Notes: generated by a model not told the origin, from the letters alone. A stretch of 64,000 nucleotides of DNA from Paenibacillus sp. FSL K6-0276 (GCF_037977235.1 NZ_CP150276.1:2976001-3040000), one strand, 5' to 3'. Numbered from the stretch's first letter, positions 1-8,729 are shown. Program-made: numbers and translations.

Positions 1-69
1 AGTCCATTTATCACATTTGCTTATGCGTTGATCCCTAGATTGCAAAGGAACTCACTGGGTAAGGATTAA
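1..69 (+). CDS. C-terminal end of a gene entering from the left edge (unknown)
   Basis: Frame 1 is open from the first base to a TAA at 67-69 and encodes 22 residues ending in a basic tail (RLQRNSLGKD). It is followed directly by a regulatory region for the next gene. It is too short to assign to a family and could be chance. Confidence 0.3.
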   Translation, partial: SPFITFAYALIPRLQRNSLGKD

Positions 70-97
70 GAAATCTCAAGATAATGGACACCTAATG

Positions 98-141
98 CAT
101 TGATTCAACGTATAAAAAGAATACTATGCGTTGAGTCAATG
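98..141 (+). promoter_or_regulatory. Promoter with flanking inverted-repeat operator
   Basis: TTGATT (100-105) and TACTAT (122-127), 16 bp apart, make a plausible sigma-A promoter for the acetyltransferase gene. CATTGATTCAACG (98-110) and CGTTGAGTCAATG (129-141) are an inverted repeat matching at 12 of 13 positions that brackets the promoter. Each arm is itself a near-palindrome (TTGAnTCAA). This suggests a repressor dimer site at each end; the regulator is unknown. Confidence 0.55.
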
Positions 142-197
142 TGAACAAGCTAGTAATCTAAGCTGAAAAAGTGGACAATTTATCGGAGGTAATAACA

Positions 198-1418
198 GTG
201 AGTCGCAGTAAGTTACAGGATCGAATCAGATTAGCCAATGTCGAAACCAAGCACGCAGAGCAATTTAATAATTTACTACGTTATGTATTTCAAGTGACTA
301 ATCGCGATCTACAAATCTTTGGCTGGGAAAATCGTGAGATCACTCAGGCTAAGTTGCCAGTCCTTAAGTATGCTGATGTTGTAGGTTGGTTTGATGGAGA
401 CAAACTCATTTCTCAGTTAGCTGTATACCCATTTCAGGTTAATATTTTTGGGCATATCTATGAGATGGGTGGATTAACGGGTGTTGGAACCTATCCCGAA
501 TATGCTAATTTGGGTTTAATGAATAAGCTGATGCTTTATGCTTTAACTAAAATGCGGGATCGTAAACAATCAATATCTTATCTTTATCCGTATTCAATCC
601 CTTATTATAGAAGAAAAGGCTGGGAAATCATCACCGATAAAATCTCATTTGAAGTACCAGATACTCAACTGCCAAATATGAGAAATGTCCCAGGAAATGT
701 GGAGCGCGTATCCAATGAGCATCCAGACATCAAAGTGATTTATGATCAGTTTGCTGTGCAGCATCATGGGGCGATGATTCGAAATGAGCTAGCCTGGGAA
801 GAATATTTGCGGTGGGATTTGGATGATATGACGGTTGGTATTTATTATAATCACGATGACTTGCCCATGGGATATTTGTTATATTGGATTGCCGAGGAGA
901 TCTTCTATATCAAAGAAATGGTATTCATTAACGAAGAAGCTCGAACGGGGTTATGGAATTTTATAAGTGCACACTTTTCAATGATCAAACTGGTTAAAGG
1001 GGATATTTATAAAGGGGAACCGTTGTCATTCATTTTAGATGATGGGGATATCAAGGAAACTATAGCTCCATACTTTATGGCGCGGATTGTGGATGTCCAT
1101 TTATTTATCGAACAGTATCCTTTTAAACGACAGGATAAGGACTGTGAGCTTATTTTTAACTTGAGTGATCCGATGCTGGAATGGAATCAGGGGACATTTA
1201 CGTTAACCGTAGATAAAGAAGGGAAAGGGACCCTACAAGAAGGGGGAGTAAATCCTTCGCTTACGATTGATATTCCTACTTTAACAACTATGTTAATGGG
1301 CTATAAGCGTCCAACCTACTTGGCTCGAATCGGACGTGTTCAGACGGATGAAGCCACGATTCATTTGCTTGAAGGACTGATTAGACCAGAACATCCTTAT
1401 TTCTCTGATTATTTCTAA
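198..1418 (+). CDS. Eis-like GNAT N-acetyltransferase with C-terminal sterol-carrier domain
   Basis: About 406 residues, the usual length of the Eis/enhanced intracellular survival family: an N-terminal GNAT fold (first ~150 residues, with the acetyl-CoA-binding stretch around GGLTGVGTYPEYANLGLM), a second degenerate GNAT-like region, and a C-terminal SCP2-like domain ending in a free carboxylate (HPYFSDYF), which in this family takes part in catalysis. Family members acetylate amines, including aminoglycosides and peptides; the substrate here is not predictable. GTG at 198 is preferred over the in-frame GTG at 171 because CGGAGGT (184-190) lies 7 bases upstream. Monocistronic, with its own promoter and terminator. 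Confidence 0.85.
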   Translation: MSRSKLQDRIRLANVETKHAEQFNNLLRYVFQVTNRDLQIFGWENREITQAKLPVLKYADVVGWFDGDKLISQLAVYPFQVNIFGHIYEMGGLTGVGTYPEYANLGLMNKLMLYALTKMRDRKQSISYLYPYSIPYYRRKGWEIITDKISFEVPDTQLPNMRNVPGNVERVSNEHPDIKVIYDQFAVQHHGAMIRNELAWEEYLRWDLDDMTVGIYYNHDDLPMGYLLYWIAEEIFYIKEMVFINEEARTGLWNFISAHFSMIKLVKGDIYKGEPLSFILDDGDIKETIAPYFMARIVDVHLFIEQYPFKRQDKDCELIFNLSDPMLEWNQGTFTLTVDKEGKGTLQEGGVNPSLTIDIPTLTTMLMGYKRPTYLARIGRVQTDEATIHLLEGLIRPEHPYFSDYF

Positions 1419-1434
1419 AAGGTGTAATCCTTCG

Positions 1435-1463
1435 AAGCATGCTCATATGAGTGTGCTTTTTTG
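1435..1463 (+). terminator. Intrinsic terminator after the acetyltransferase gene
   Basis: AAGCATGCTCAT and ATGAGTGTGCTT form a hairpin (two mismatches) followed by a T run. Confidence 0.7.
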
Positions 1464-1518
1464 ATCTTTTTATAGTAGAATAGTCTCTCAGCAACACAAT
1501 ATGATATGAGGTGTAAGA

Positions 1519-1842
1519 ATGGCTATTAATTTTACTAAACCAATGATCAATAAACTACAACAAGAAATTACGGAAATCGAAAACAAAATCAAGAACACAC
1601 AGAACAAAAAAGAAAAATCTAAATTCAAAATTAATCAATTAGAACAGGATATGAAATTTAGTAAGTCTCATACAGATTTGAGTAGTAAAATGTCGCGAAT
1701 CAAAAAGCTGAACGATGAGATAAAGACCTTAAATCGTATGCAAACTGATCTTTCAAAAGAGTTAACTGCAAAGAAAAACTCGCTAAAGAAACTCCAAGTG
1801 AACGAAACTGCACCTATTACGAATGATCCTGCAAAAGGATAA
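1519..1842 (+). CDS. Small basic coiled-coil protein, function unknown
   Basis: A 107-residue, Lys/Glu/Asn/Gln-rich protein without signal peptide or membrane segment. Residues ~8-95 show continuous heptad-like spacing of I/L (INKLQQEITEIENKIK onward), so it is probably a long alpha-helical coiled coil. GAGGTG about 6 bases before the ATG supports the start. It has its own terminator, shared with the convergent endonuclease IV gene. No family recognised; such proteins are usually structural or adaptor proteins, but nothing here shows that. Confidence 0.6.
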   Translation: MAINFTKPMINKLQQEITEIENKIKNTQNKKEKSKFKINQLEQDMKFSKSHTDLSSKMSRIKKLNDEIKTLNRMQTDLSKELTAKKNSLKKLQVNETAPITNDPAKG

Positions 1843-1866
1843 ATTGAGTATAGCTTACACAGATAG

Positions 1867-1896
1867 AAACCGCGTTGTTTGCGGTTTTTATTTTTT
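1867..1896. terminator. Bidirectional terminator between convergent genes
   Basis: AAACCGC (1867-1873) and GCGGTTT (1881-1887) form a stem followed by TTTATTTTTTT on the plus strand. It abuts the stop codon of the minus-strand nfo gene, so it mainly serves the plus-strand gene. Confidence 0.75.
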
Positions 1897-2775
1897 TATC
1901 GGCTCATCGGTTTCCCCTCGTAACAATGAAATCTCATGCTTATAGGGCGGGTTGACATATTTCTTTTCACCGATGGAGGGGGTCTCTAGGAGCTTGGGAA
2001 TGGTTGTTAGCTGCGGGTGATGGACTACATATCGAAGCGCTCGAAGGCCGATATATCCATGTCCGATATTTTCGTGTCTGTCTTTTCGCGAGCCCATGGT
2101 ATTCTTTGAATCATTTACGTGAATGACCTTTAGGCGTTCTATTCCGATTACGCGATCAAATTGATCCAATATGCCATCAAAATCTTCCTTCACATTATAA
2201 CCAGCATCGTGGATATGGCAAGTATCCAGGCAAATAGACAGGCGCTCGTTATGAGTCACTCCATCAATGATCGCAGCTAATTCCTCAAATGAAGTTCCGC
2301 ATTCACTACCTTTTCCCGCCATGGTCTCTAATGAAACCTGAACATTTCGTTTATCGGTTAGCACTTCGTTCAAGCCTTCTACGATTCGAGAGATTCCGGT
2401 TTGTGGACCCGCACCAACATGTGAACCGGGATGCAGGACAATTTGTATAGAGCCTAAAGCTTCTGTTCTAATAATCTCTGATTGAAGAAACTCAATACTA
2501 TGTTCAAAAACCTGAGCCGATAGCGTATTCCCTAAGTTAATAATAAATGGGGCATGTACCACAATATTAGAAATGTCGTTACCTCTCATGTGAGCCTGTC
2601 CTGCTTCAATATTCAAAGCTTCAATGGGTTTGCGGCGTGTATTATGCGGTGCTCCAGTATAAATTAGAAAGGTGGTCGCTCCATAAGATGCGGCCTCTTC
2701 ACTAGCTCGAAGGAGCATCTTTGGTCCAGTCATGGATACATGTGACCCTAGGAGTAAAGTCATCTGGTTTAACAT
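1888..2775 (-). CDS. nfo: Endonuclease IV (AP endonuclease, base excision repair)
   Basis: 295 residues, the normal length for the Nfo/EndoIV TIM-barrel family, which cleaves DNA at abasic sites with a trinuclear zinc centre. Metal-ligand motifs are visible: GSHVSM near the N terminus, [55 protein letters not shown], and [12 protein letters not shown] near residue 230. GAAAGGA lies immediately before the first ATG; a second in-frame ATG four codons in (2763) is an alternative start. Transcribed leftwards and convergent with the coiled-coil gene. Confidence 0.93.
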   Translation of the reverse strand: MLNQMTLLLGSHVSMTGPKMLLRASEEAASYGATTFLIYTGAPHNTRRKPIEALNIEAGQAHMRGNDISNIVVHAPFIINLGNTLSAQVFEHSIEFLQSEIIRTEALGSIQIVLHPGSHVGAGPQTGISRIVEGLNEVLTDKRNVQVSLETMAGKGSECGTSFEELAAIIDGVTHNERLSICLDTCHIHDAGYNVKEDFDGILDQFDRVIGIERLKVIHVNDSKNTMGSRKDRHENIGHGYIGLRALRYVVHHPQLTTIPKLLETPSIGEKKYVNPPYKHEISLLRGETDEPIKK

Positions 2776-2869
2776 TTCCTTTCTTCAGAGAAGAGATCAA
2801 TACTTAGTCACTATAGGTCTATTAATATTTGAAAAACGTCCTATTTATATGTATTCAATCTTAGGTATA

Positions 2870-2906
2870 GGTTGTCTCATCCGACCATCTCCTTGGGGAG
2901 ACAACC
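2870..2906 (-). terminator. Stem-loop downstream of the M23 lipoprotein gene
   Basis: GGTTGTCTC (2870-2878) and GAGACAACC (2898-2906) form a perfect 9-bp stem 20 bases past the minus-strand stop codon. There is no clear T run on the minus strand, so it may be a weak terminator or a 3' stabilising hairpin. Confidence 0.45.
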
Positions 2907-2926
2907 TTACCCACCAAGAATGGTCG

Positions 2927-3958
2927 CTATTCAGTAGCGGTAATCGTCTCGCCTTGGATCGGCTTCAATCCATTCTCCCACCTAACAGGGATAGAACGAG
3001 AGTTGAACAAATCTACGCCGTCAGAGATCTGGAAATGTAAATGGGGCTCACTAGTGTTGCCTGAGTTACCAGTCAGCCCAATGATATCGCCTTTTTTGAC
3101 TTTATCGCCCGGCTTAACTGTAATTGAACCTTTTTTGAGATGAGCTAGGTGGCTATATTCACCACCGTGATCGATGACCACGTTATTGCCGGTTGCCTGG
3201 TTTGGATTCATGACACCTACAGGTTCATTATCTTTAATATCATTCACTACCGATACGATTGTGCCATCCGCAGGCGCGAGAATATTTTTCCCAAAGACAT
3301 AATAGCTTTTGTTTTTAAGCGGATCTCCTTTATAAGAGTAGTTATCCTTGGCTTGGATGAAATCATAAGCGTAACGCTGAATCTCTACTTCATAATGATA
3401 ATTCACAAGCACATTCTCTCCGCCCCAAAATACAAACCAGTCGCCTTGGAACGGCAATGCGTATTCATGCTTGGTAAGTTTTGTATCGGTTTCAGGGGAA
3501 GCTGTCAGTTCTTGAATCTGGATTAATGAAATGGTTCCATCCGGATCAAACATTCCGATAAGCCCTTTATTACCTGCATCACTCACCCATGTGCGCCGAT
3601 CAAATCCATTAAGCTGCATAGCAGAAGCTTTGTTCAGTGTCTGGATATCCTTAGTGAATTCCTTAGCGGTCTCAGTTAATTCAGTCTCGCTTACCTCATC
3701 TTTCAAAGTCTGGCTAAAGTGGGCGTACATTTCTTTATAGTTCCCTTTAAGCAGAAACTTTGGTAGATCATCTGGCAGGAACACTGTTTCGTTTGATTCT
3801 AAGACTGAACTGGATGTTTGCTCCACTTCCGCATTATTATTCATATCCGCTTTTCCTCCTCCACAAGCTGTTAATAGCAAGGTAAGTGATCCTATTGCCA
3901 AAACTGTTTTTGCTGACATTTCCGGTTTGTTGATTATTTTTTTAGAGCTTTTTTTCAA
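2927..3958 (-). CDS. M23-family (LytM-type) peptidase lipoprotein
   Basis: 343 residues. A short basic N terminus, hydrophobic stretch and lipobox LLTAC predict a lipoprotein anchored outside the membrane. The C-terminal half (~residues 190-330) is an M23 metallopeptidase: NYHYEVEIQRYAYDF carries the first zinc ligands, NNVVIDHGGEYSHLAHL the middle segment and PHLHFQI the HxH motif. Family members cut peptide bridges in peptidoglycan or act as regulators of amidases. Residues ~55-150 form an N-terminal domain of unknown role. TTG start with AGGAGG 7 bases upstream. Divergent from a two-component system, a hint of shared control. Confidence 0.85.
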   Translation of the reverse strand: MKKSSKKIINKPEMSAKTVLAIGSLTLLLTACGGGKADMNNNAEVEQTSSSVLESNETVFLPDDLPKFLLKGNYKEMYAHFSQTLKDEVSETELTETAKEFTKDIQTLNKASAMQLNGFDRRTWVSDAGNKGLIGMFDPDGTISLIQIQELTASPETDTKLTKHEYALPFQGDWFVFWGGENVLVNYHYEVEIQRYAYDFIQAKDNYSYKGDPLKNKSYYVFGKNILAPADGTIVSVVNDIKDNEPVGVMNPNQATGNNVVIDHGGEYSHLAHLKKGSITVKPGDKVKKGDIIGLTGNSGNTSEPHLHFQISDGVDLFNSRSIPVRWENGLKPIQGETITATE

Positions 3959-4087
3959 GAATATCTCCTCCTAATAGTCAAATTGTAACAAACGAGTCTT
4001 AGCTCTTCTGAAACGCTGTATTAACAAGCTCTTAACTTTCTTGGAAGTTGACGAATACGAATTAAGCTTCCGTTAAGGAAAGTGCGA

Positions 4088-4115
4088 TTGATCGCGTATA
4101 AAATCATGCTATGAT
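4088..4115 (+). promoter_or_regulatory. Sigma-A promoter of the two-component operon
   Basis: TTGATC (4088-4093), 16-bp spacer, TATGAT (4110-4115), 37 bases before the regulator ATG. It lies in the 194-bp divergent region shared with the M23 lipoprotein gene. Confidence 0.6.
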
Positions 4116-4152
4116 GATAAAAACATCGGTTATTTGGAAAGGGAATATCACA

Positions 4153-4908
4153 ATGAATGAAGCTTCGATTTTGCTTGTGGATGATGAGCAATCACTTTTG
4201 GAGATTATGGAAACAGTGCTGCGTAAGGAGGGTTACCTGAATATTGATACTGCGGTGACGGGTGAAGAGGCTGTAAGCGCCTGCGAAGCCCAAAAATATG
4301 ATTTGATTGTATTGGATGTGATGTTGCCAGGACGCAGTGGAATCGAAATCTGTCCTTTTATCCGGCAGACGACGAACGCACCCATCCTATTTCTTACCGC
4401 TCGAACCTCTGATTTTGATAAGCTGACTGGATTTGCTATTGGGGGAGATGATTATATCACCAAACCCTTTAATCCACTTGAAGTGGTTGCTCGAATAAGA
4501 GCGCAGCTGCGGAGATACTTAAGTTCACCAGCCTATTTCAGTGCTGAAAAGAAAGCGGAGACCGTTCATAGTAAATCTGCGAACGTTTATGATTACGGGA
4601 GATTTAAACTTAATGAGGCAGCAGGGGAGCTGCTGGTTGAGGGTGAGCCGGTCTCTTGTCCGGCACTTGTATTCCAATTGCTGCTGTTCTTATGCAAACA
4701 TCCCAATCAAATATTCAGCAAAAGCGAATTGTATGAAAGGGTTTGGGGTGAAGAAGCGTTAAGTGACGATAACACGGTCATGGTACATATTCACCGCATT
4801 AGAGAACGTATTGAAGCAGACCCGTCTGACCCGAAATTTATCGTTAACGTTAGAGGTCTTGGCTACAAGCTGGTCAATGCAGAACGCCAAGGGTTGTCTA
4901 TGCCATGA
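4153..4908 (+). CDS. OmpR/PhoB-family response regulator
   Basis: About 251 residues. N-terminal receiver: acidic pair LLVDDEQ, phosphoacceptor Asp55 in IVLDVMLPG, Thr in LFLTART, Lys in YITKPFNP. C-terminal winged-helix DNA-binding domain (~150-245) ends in the typical NVRGLGYKLV. ATG at 4153 has AAAGGGA upstream and begins exactly at the receiver fold; the longer in-frame start at 4111 overlaps the predicted -10 box and is unlikely. Overlaps the kinase gene by 4 bases (ATGA), so the two are translationally coupled. The divergent M23 lipoprotein gene is a plausible target, suggesting a cell-envelope signal. Confidence 0.93.
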   Translation: MNEASILLVDDEQSLLEIMETVLRKEGYLNIDTAVTGEEAVSACEAQKYDLIVLDVMLPGRSGIEICPFIRQTTNAPILFLTARTSDFDKLTGFAIGGDDYITKPFNPLEVVARIRAQLRRYLSSPAYFSAEKKAETVHSKSANVYDYGRFKLNEAAGELLVEGEPVSCPALVFQLLLFLCKHPNQIFSKSELYERVWGEEALSDDNTVMVHIHRIRERIEADPSDPKFIVNVRGLGYKLVNAERQGLSMP

Positions 4909-6656
4909 ATATCAAGCGCCGGCTAACGTTAAAGTTTGTACTACAGCTCGCAATTACAGGTGTGCTAGTTCTCTCTATTTCTGCTGTAACGCTAACTTGG
5001 ATCCTGCTGCGGTTTCTTGATATTAGTCTCACGCGTGATTTTGCCAATGTTGGCCTTGAGCAATTGATGGAATCTTCTAAGATTGACGAGAACGGTATTC
5101 AATTTTCCCCAAGTTTACTGGAGCAAGTGAAGAAAAATAAAGGTTGGCTACAAAGTCTTAATGAAGATGGACTAGTTGAAAGTGCTTATAATACACCTAA
5201 TGATGTACCCAAACAATATGGGCCTGGCGAATTAGTTGCCTATTGGACCGGTGCTCAGCCGTTTCCTTATCATCTAGCGTTATGGATTCAAGAAAAGGAG
5301 GGTAAACAGTTTACACTGGTATATGGTGCACCTAATATATTAGATCCTCTATTAAAGAAAGTTAGTGAAGCTTCATTCACAGATGCGAAAGGGGAGCCGG
5401 TACTTCCTGAGGATCTTGAGAAAGAAATCAAAGATGCGCAGACTTTTGTTCAACTTATAGATTCGTCAGGAAAGGAAATGCTCTCGTATAACAGGCCTAA
5501 TATGATCCCCACTGAGTATTCCGTTCAAGAGCTAGCACTTCGCACCATGTACAGTGATCGATATGGGTACCATGTGCTATCTTCTTTTGATAAGGAGTCA
5601 GGTCATACCTGGATCATTGGAGAACCTAATATCAAAGGAACAGATCCAGGAAAAACAGTGCGGGTACCCGAAGAGGTTAAGGTAGTGATCGTCGGCTCAT
5701 CTGCCATGCTTATCGCTTTATTGATTGCATTTGTGTTGCTCTCCTTGTGGCAAGCGCATCGTTTTGGTGCACCTATGCTACATATGCTAGTATGGCTCGA
5801 TTCCATCGGAAATGCCATTTATACAGAGCCAACGGATCGTAAAGGCCTTCGTCGTAGTCGAACAGCCGCCTTAAAATGGAGGCGAAGATACCGTGTTTTT
5901 GCTGATGTGATGGTTTCGATTGAGAAATTATCTGCAACCTTGAAGAGAGATCAAATTATGCGGGAGGAGACGGAGAGCTTACGCGAGGAATGGATCGCCG
6001 GTGTTACTCATGATTTGAAAACCCCATTATCCTCTATCACAGGATATGCTCATTTACTGACAGAACCCTCATATGATTGGTCGAAAGAGGAAGTACGTAA
6101 GTTTACAACAACGATGTTAGATAAATCGGCTCATATGGACATGCTGATCAGTGATCTTGCGATGACCTATCGTCTAAAGTCAGGAATTAAACCACCTGAG
6201 ACGATGGAAGTTGAATTAAACGCTTGGCTGAAACAGGCTCTCGACCAGGCTGCTGCCAATCCTTCTTATGGGAAGCAGCGAATTGTATTTCAACCTGCAC
6301 AAACCGCAGTTAGAGCTCAACTGTATACGCCTTGGCTAGAGAGGGTTGTCAATAATTTAACTGCGAATGCGTTGCTCCATAACCCACCGGATACAAAGTT
6401 AACCGTCTCGCTTATTCATAAAGATAGGGACAGCGGATTTATCATTCAATTTGCTGATGACGGTGATGGAATGGATGAAGAAACAATGATTCGGTTGTTT
6501 GAGCGATATTATCGAGGAACGGATACAGCGTCTACCTCCAACGGTTCTGGGCTCGGCATGGCGATTTCTAAAGGACTGATCGAATGTATGGGGGGGCAGA
6601 TTATTGTCGAGAGTCACGTAGGTAAGGGAACGGTTATTAAGTTAATATGGAGCTGA
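4905..6656 (+). CDS. Membrane sensor histidine kinase
   Basis: 583 residues. TM1 ~11-36, extracytoplasmic sensor ~37-255, TM2 ~257-283, then a linker, HisKA with His369 in GVTHDLKTPLSSITGY, and HATPase with N box (NNLTANALLHN), DDGDGMD and GSGLGMAIS motifs. It should autophosphorylate and pass phosphate to the regulator encoded immediately upstream. The HAMP-like linker after TM2 is longer and more basic than usual (RKGLRRSRTAALKWRRRYR). The extracellular domain is not recognisable, so the stimulus is unknown. Confidence 0.92.
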   Translation: MNIKRRLTLKFVLQLAITGVLVLSISAVTLTWILLRFLDISLTRDFANVGLEQLMESSKIDENGIQFSPSLLEQVKKNKGWLQSLNEDGLVESAYNTPNDVPKQYGPGELVAYWTGAQPFPYHLALWIQEKEGKQFTLVYGAPNILDPLLKKVSEASFTDAKGEPVLPEDLEKEIKDAQTFVQLIDSSGKEMLSYNRPNMIPTEYSVQELALRTMYSDRYGYHVLSSFDKESGHTWIIGEPNIKGTDPGKTVRVPEEVKVVIVGSSAMLIALLIAFVLLSLWQAHRFGAPMLHMLVWLDSIGNAIYTEPTDRKGLRRSRTAALKWRRRYRVFADVMVSIEKLSATLKRDQIMREETESLREEWIAGVTHDLKTPLSSITGYAHLLTEPSYDWSKEEVRKFTTTMLDKSAHMDMLISDLAMTYRLKSGIKPPETMEVELNAWLKQALDQAAANPSYGKQRIVFQPAQTAVRAQLYTPWLERVVNNLTANALLHNPPDTKLTVSLIHKDRDSGFIIQFADDGDGMDEETMIRLFERYYRGTDTASTSNGSGLGMAISKGLIECMGGQIIVESHVGKGTVIKLIWS

Positions 6657-6666
6657 TATCTTCAAG

Positions 6667-6707
6667 CCCTCGCTGCATTCCAAACGGAAGCAGCGAGGGT
6701 TGTTTGT
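6667..6707 (+). terminator. Intrinsic terminator of the two-component operon
   Basis: CCCTCGCTGC (6667-6676) and GCAGCGAGGG (6690-6699) form a perfect 10-bp GC-rich stem followed by TTGTTTGT. Confidence 0.85.
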
Positions 6708-6745
6708 ATTTATTATGTTGAGTCAAGGTTAGGAATATAAAGGAG

Positions 6746-6781
6746 TTGACAATCTTTTTAAATGTAACTACAATTGTTACA
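6746..6781 (+). promoter_or_regulatory. Promoter with TGTAAC-N7-GTTACA operator
   Basis: TTGACA (6746-6751), 17 bp, TACAAT (6769-6774): near-consensus promoter. TGTAAC (6763-6768) and GTTACA (6776-6781) form a perfect dyad centred on the -10 box, the position expected for repression. A TTGAGTCAA palindrome lies just upstream (6718-6726). No regulator gene is adjacent. Confidence 0.65.
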
Positions 6782-6834
6782 GGTTAACGGTTATTTGAGG
6801 ATGAATATAATCCAATTTTGAGGAGGAAATTAAC

Positions 6835-7701
6835 ATGAAAATAGCTATAACAGGAGCAACAGGTCAATTCGGATCATTGGTAATAGAATCTCTACTTAAA
6901 ACTGTGTCTGCAGGGGATCTTGTAGTTAGTGTTCGGAATCCAGATAAAGCAAGTGATCTTAAAGCGCGTGGCGTGGAAGTCCGTCATGGTGACTTTGATA
7001 AGCCGGAGACATTGGATGTAGCGTTTGCCGGTGTGGATCGACTGCTAATTGTATCTTCAGATGGAGATAACGAGACTCGGATTCGCCAACATAAAGCAGC
7101 TATTGATGCAGCCGCTAAAGCTGGTGTTGGATTCATCGCCTATACAAGCGTAGGACATGCAGAGAAGAGTGAGCTGTTCCTTGCTGAAGTACACCGTGTA
7201 ACCGAGGAAGCCATTCTAGCTACCGGAATTCCGTACAGTTTCCTTCGCAACAACTGGTACATGGAGAACGAGATTGGATCTATTCAAGGAGCCGTAGCAG
7301 GTGCCCTATGGGTAACTTCTGCTGGTAGTGGTAAAGTTGGCTGGGCAGCACGAGGAGATTATGCAGAAGCTGCTGCTAATGTTCTAACTGGGGAAGGACA
7401 TGAGAATACGATTTACGAGTTGTCTGGCAAGCCTTTAACACAAGAAGAATTGACTGGAATCATAAGTGGCGTAATTGGTAAAGAAATTAAAGTGCTGCAA
7501 GTTGACGACGAAGCTTATGTGAAAATCATGGCTGAGGTTGGTGTACCAGAAGCTGCTCTGCCATTCGTTGTTGCGATTCAGCGTGGTATTCGCGAAGGAT
7601 GGCTGGATATTGAAAGTGGCGATCTGGAGAAATTACTGAATCGTCCAGTCACTCCGTTAGCGGATGTCATTCGTAAATTAGTAAATAGTCTGCAAGCTTA
7701 A
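6835..7701 (+). CDS. NAD(P)H-binding NmrA/YtfG-like oxidoreductase
   Basis: 288 residues, atypical SDR fold. N-terminal Rossmann motif GATGQFGS (residues ~7-14) binds NAD(P); the YTSVGHAEKS region and the SFLRNNWYMEN signature are typical of the NmrA-like/QOR2 (YtfG) subgroup, which reduces quinones in Enterobacteria. It lacks the classical YxxxK pair, as expected for the subgroup. AGGAGG 6-8 bases before ATG. Single-gene unit. The operator over its promoter fits a gene induced by an electrophile or redox stress sensor, but that is inference. Confidence 0.88.
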   Translation: MKIAITGATGQFGSLVIESLLKTVSAGDLVVSVRNPDKASDLKARGVEVRHGDFDKPETLDVAFAGVDRLLIVSSDGDNETRIRQHKAAIDAAAKAGVGFIAYTSVGHAEKSELFLAEVHRVTEEAILATGIPYSFLRNNWYMENEIGSIQGAVAGALWVTSAGSGKVGWAARGDYAEAAANVLTGEGHENTIYELSGKPLTQEELTGIISGVIGKEIKVLQVDDEAYVKIMAEVGVPEAALPFVVAIQRGIREGWLDIESGDLEKLLNRPVTPLADVIRKLVNSLQA

Positions 7702-7718
7702 ACAATATAAAAGGATTC

Positions 7719-7759
7719 AAGGCTTCTTCTCGGTGAATAACCAGAGGAAGCCTTTTTTT
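7719..7759 (+). terminator. Intrinsic terminator
   Basis: AAGGCTTCTTCT pairs with AGAGGAAGCCTT, then seven T. Confidence 0.85.
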
Positions 7760-7807
7760 ATTGCCCCGTTAACATCAATGTTAAAAATTTCGCGAATATT
7801 CACTATT

Positions 7808-7836
7808 TTGACAAGGCAATTGTCCGAACATATGAT
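7808..7836 (+). promoter_or_regulatory. Consensus promoter of the CueP-like gene
   Basis: TTGACA (7808-7813), 17-bp spacer, TATGAT (7831-7836). A long (about 125-base) leader follows before the start codon. No convincing copper-repressor dyad could be recognised. Confidence 0.6.
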
Positions 7837-7960
7837 AATGTATTAATAATGATATAATAGAAAACATATGTGAACTGTTGGTGTAATGAGAATAATTGAA
7901 TCGAAGAGAACGATATGAAAGCCTTGGGATCAACCGACAAAGAGAAGGGGATGAATATCA

Positions 7961-8509
7961 ATGAGGAAAAAAATCTGGATGGCTTCTGGAGCAGTTGTAG
8001 TTGTTGCGTTAGGGGCATATTTGTTTGTAGGGGGGAACGATAAAGAGACACCTGCAGCAAGTGGTACATCTAATGTTAAGCAATTAGTGCAAGAATATAG
8101 TTCAAGCAGCATGAAAGACCTGTCTGCTTCTATCACTTCAGAACAGCTCATTGTGACCGACAGCAACAATAAATCGACAACCTATGAGTTACCCAAAGAC
8201 GAGTTTTTTGTTTCCATCGCTCCATATGTTAAGAATACACACCCTTGTGCAACCCACAGCTTGACTGGATGCCAAGGAGAATTAACGGAACAAGAGTTTA
8301 GTATATATGTTGAAGACACTGAGGGCAACGTCATTGTGGATCAAGCCATGAAGTCCCAATCGAACGGATTCATTGATCTTTGGTTACCACGCGATAAGAA
8401 ATATAATGTAACAATAGAACAGGATAGTGTAAAAGCGAAAGCCGCATTTTCCACTTTTAAGAGTGATAATACATGTGTAACGACCATGCAATTAGTAGAG
8501 AGTATCTAA
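7961..8509 (+). CDS. CueP-family copper-binding protein, membrane-anchored
   Basis: 182 residues. N-terminal basic residues plus hydrophobic segment (IWMASGAVVVVALGAYLFV) predict a secreted, membrane-tethered protein. The C-terminal ~110 residues match the CueP family, known from Salmonella as a periplasmic copper store: the three conserved cysteines are present (HPCATH, LTGCQGE and NTCVTTMQL near the C terminus). GAAGGGG precedes the ATG at normal spacing. Stands alone with its own promoter and terminator. Role in extracytoplasmic copper handling is inferred from the family. Confidence 0.85.
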   Translation: MRKKIWMASGAVVVVALGAYLFVGGNDKETPAASGTSNVKQLVQEYSSSSMKDLSASITSEQLIVTDSNNKSTTYELPKDEFFVSIAPYVKNTHPCATHSLTGCQGELTEQEFSIYVEDTEGNVIVDQAMKSQSNGFIDLWLPRDKKYNVTIEQDSVKAKAAFSTFKSDNTCVTTMQLVESI

Positions 8510-8554
8510 GCCCAGCTGTAAGTCTAAACGCTAGTGCAAAAGAATGATTTTAAA

Positions 8555-8610
8555 CCCTTCCATTTTATGAAACCTTGATCTAATAGGTTCAATTTATGGG
8601 AGGTTTTTTT
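8555..8610 (+). terminator. Long imperfect terminator hairpin
   Basis: CCCTTCCAT...GAAACC pairs imperfectly with GGTTC...ATGGGAGG and is followed by TTTTTTT. Confidence 0.6.
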
Positions 8611-8678
8611 ATGTATCTGTAAGAATAAGAAGGTTCTCAGGTATAGTTTATTTATAGTTATTTTCCACGTCTTGGAAA

Positions 8679-8687
8679 TGGTATAAT
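8679..8687 (+). promoter_or_regulatory. Extended -10 promoter
   Basis: TGGTATAAT is a perfect extended -10 (TGnTATAAT); no good -35 is visible, which such promoters tolerate. It ends 3 bases before the first in-frame ATG (8691), which argues for the downstream start at 8730. Confidence 0.55.
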
Positions 8688-8729
8688 CTGATGGATATCA
8701 AGAATCGAGCTTTTATAGGGAGTGCTGTT

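Noticed and set aside
3149..3740. Plus-strand ORFs across the M23 lipoprotein gene
   Set aside because: Antisense shadows; the minus-strand gene has the signal peptide, zinc motifs and ribosome binding site.
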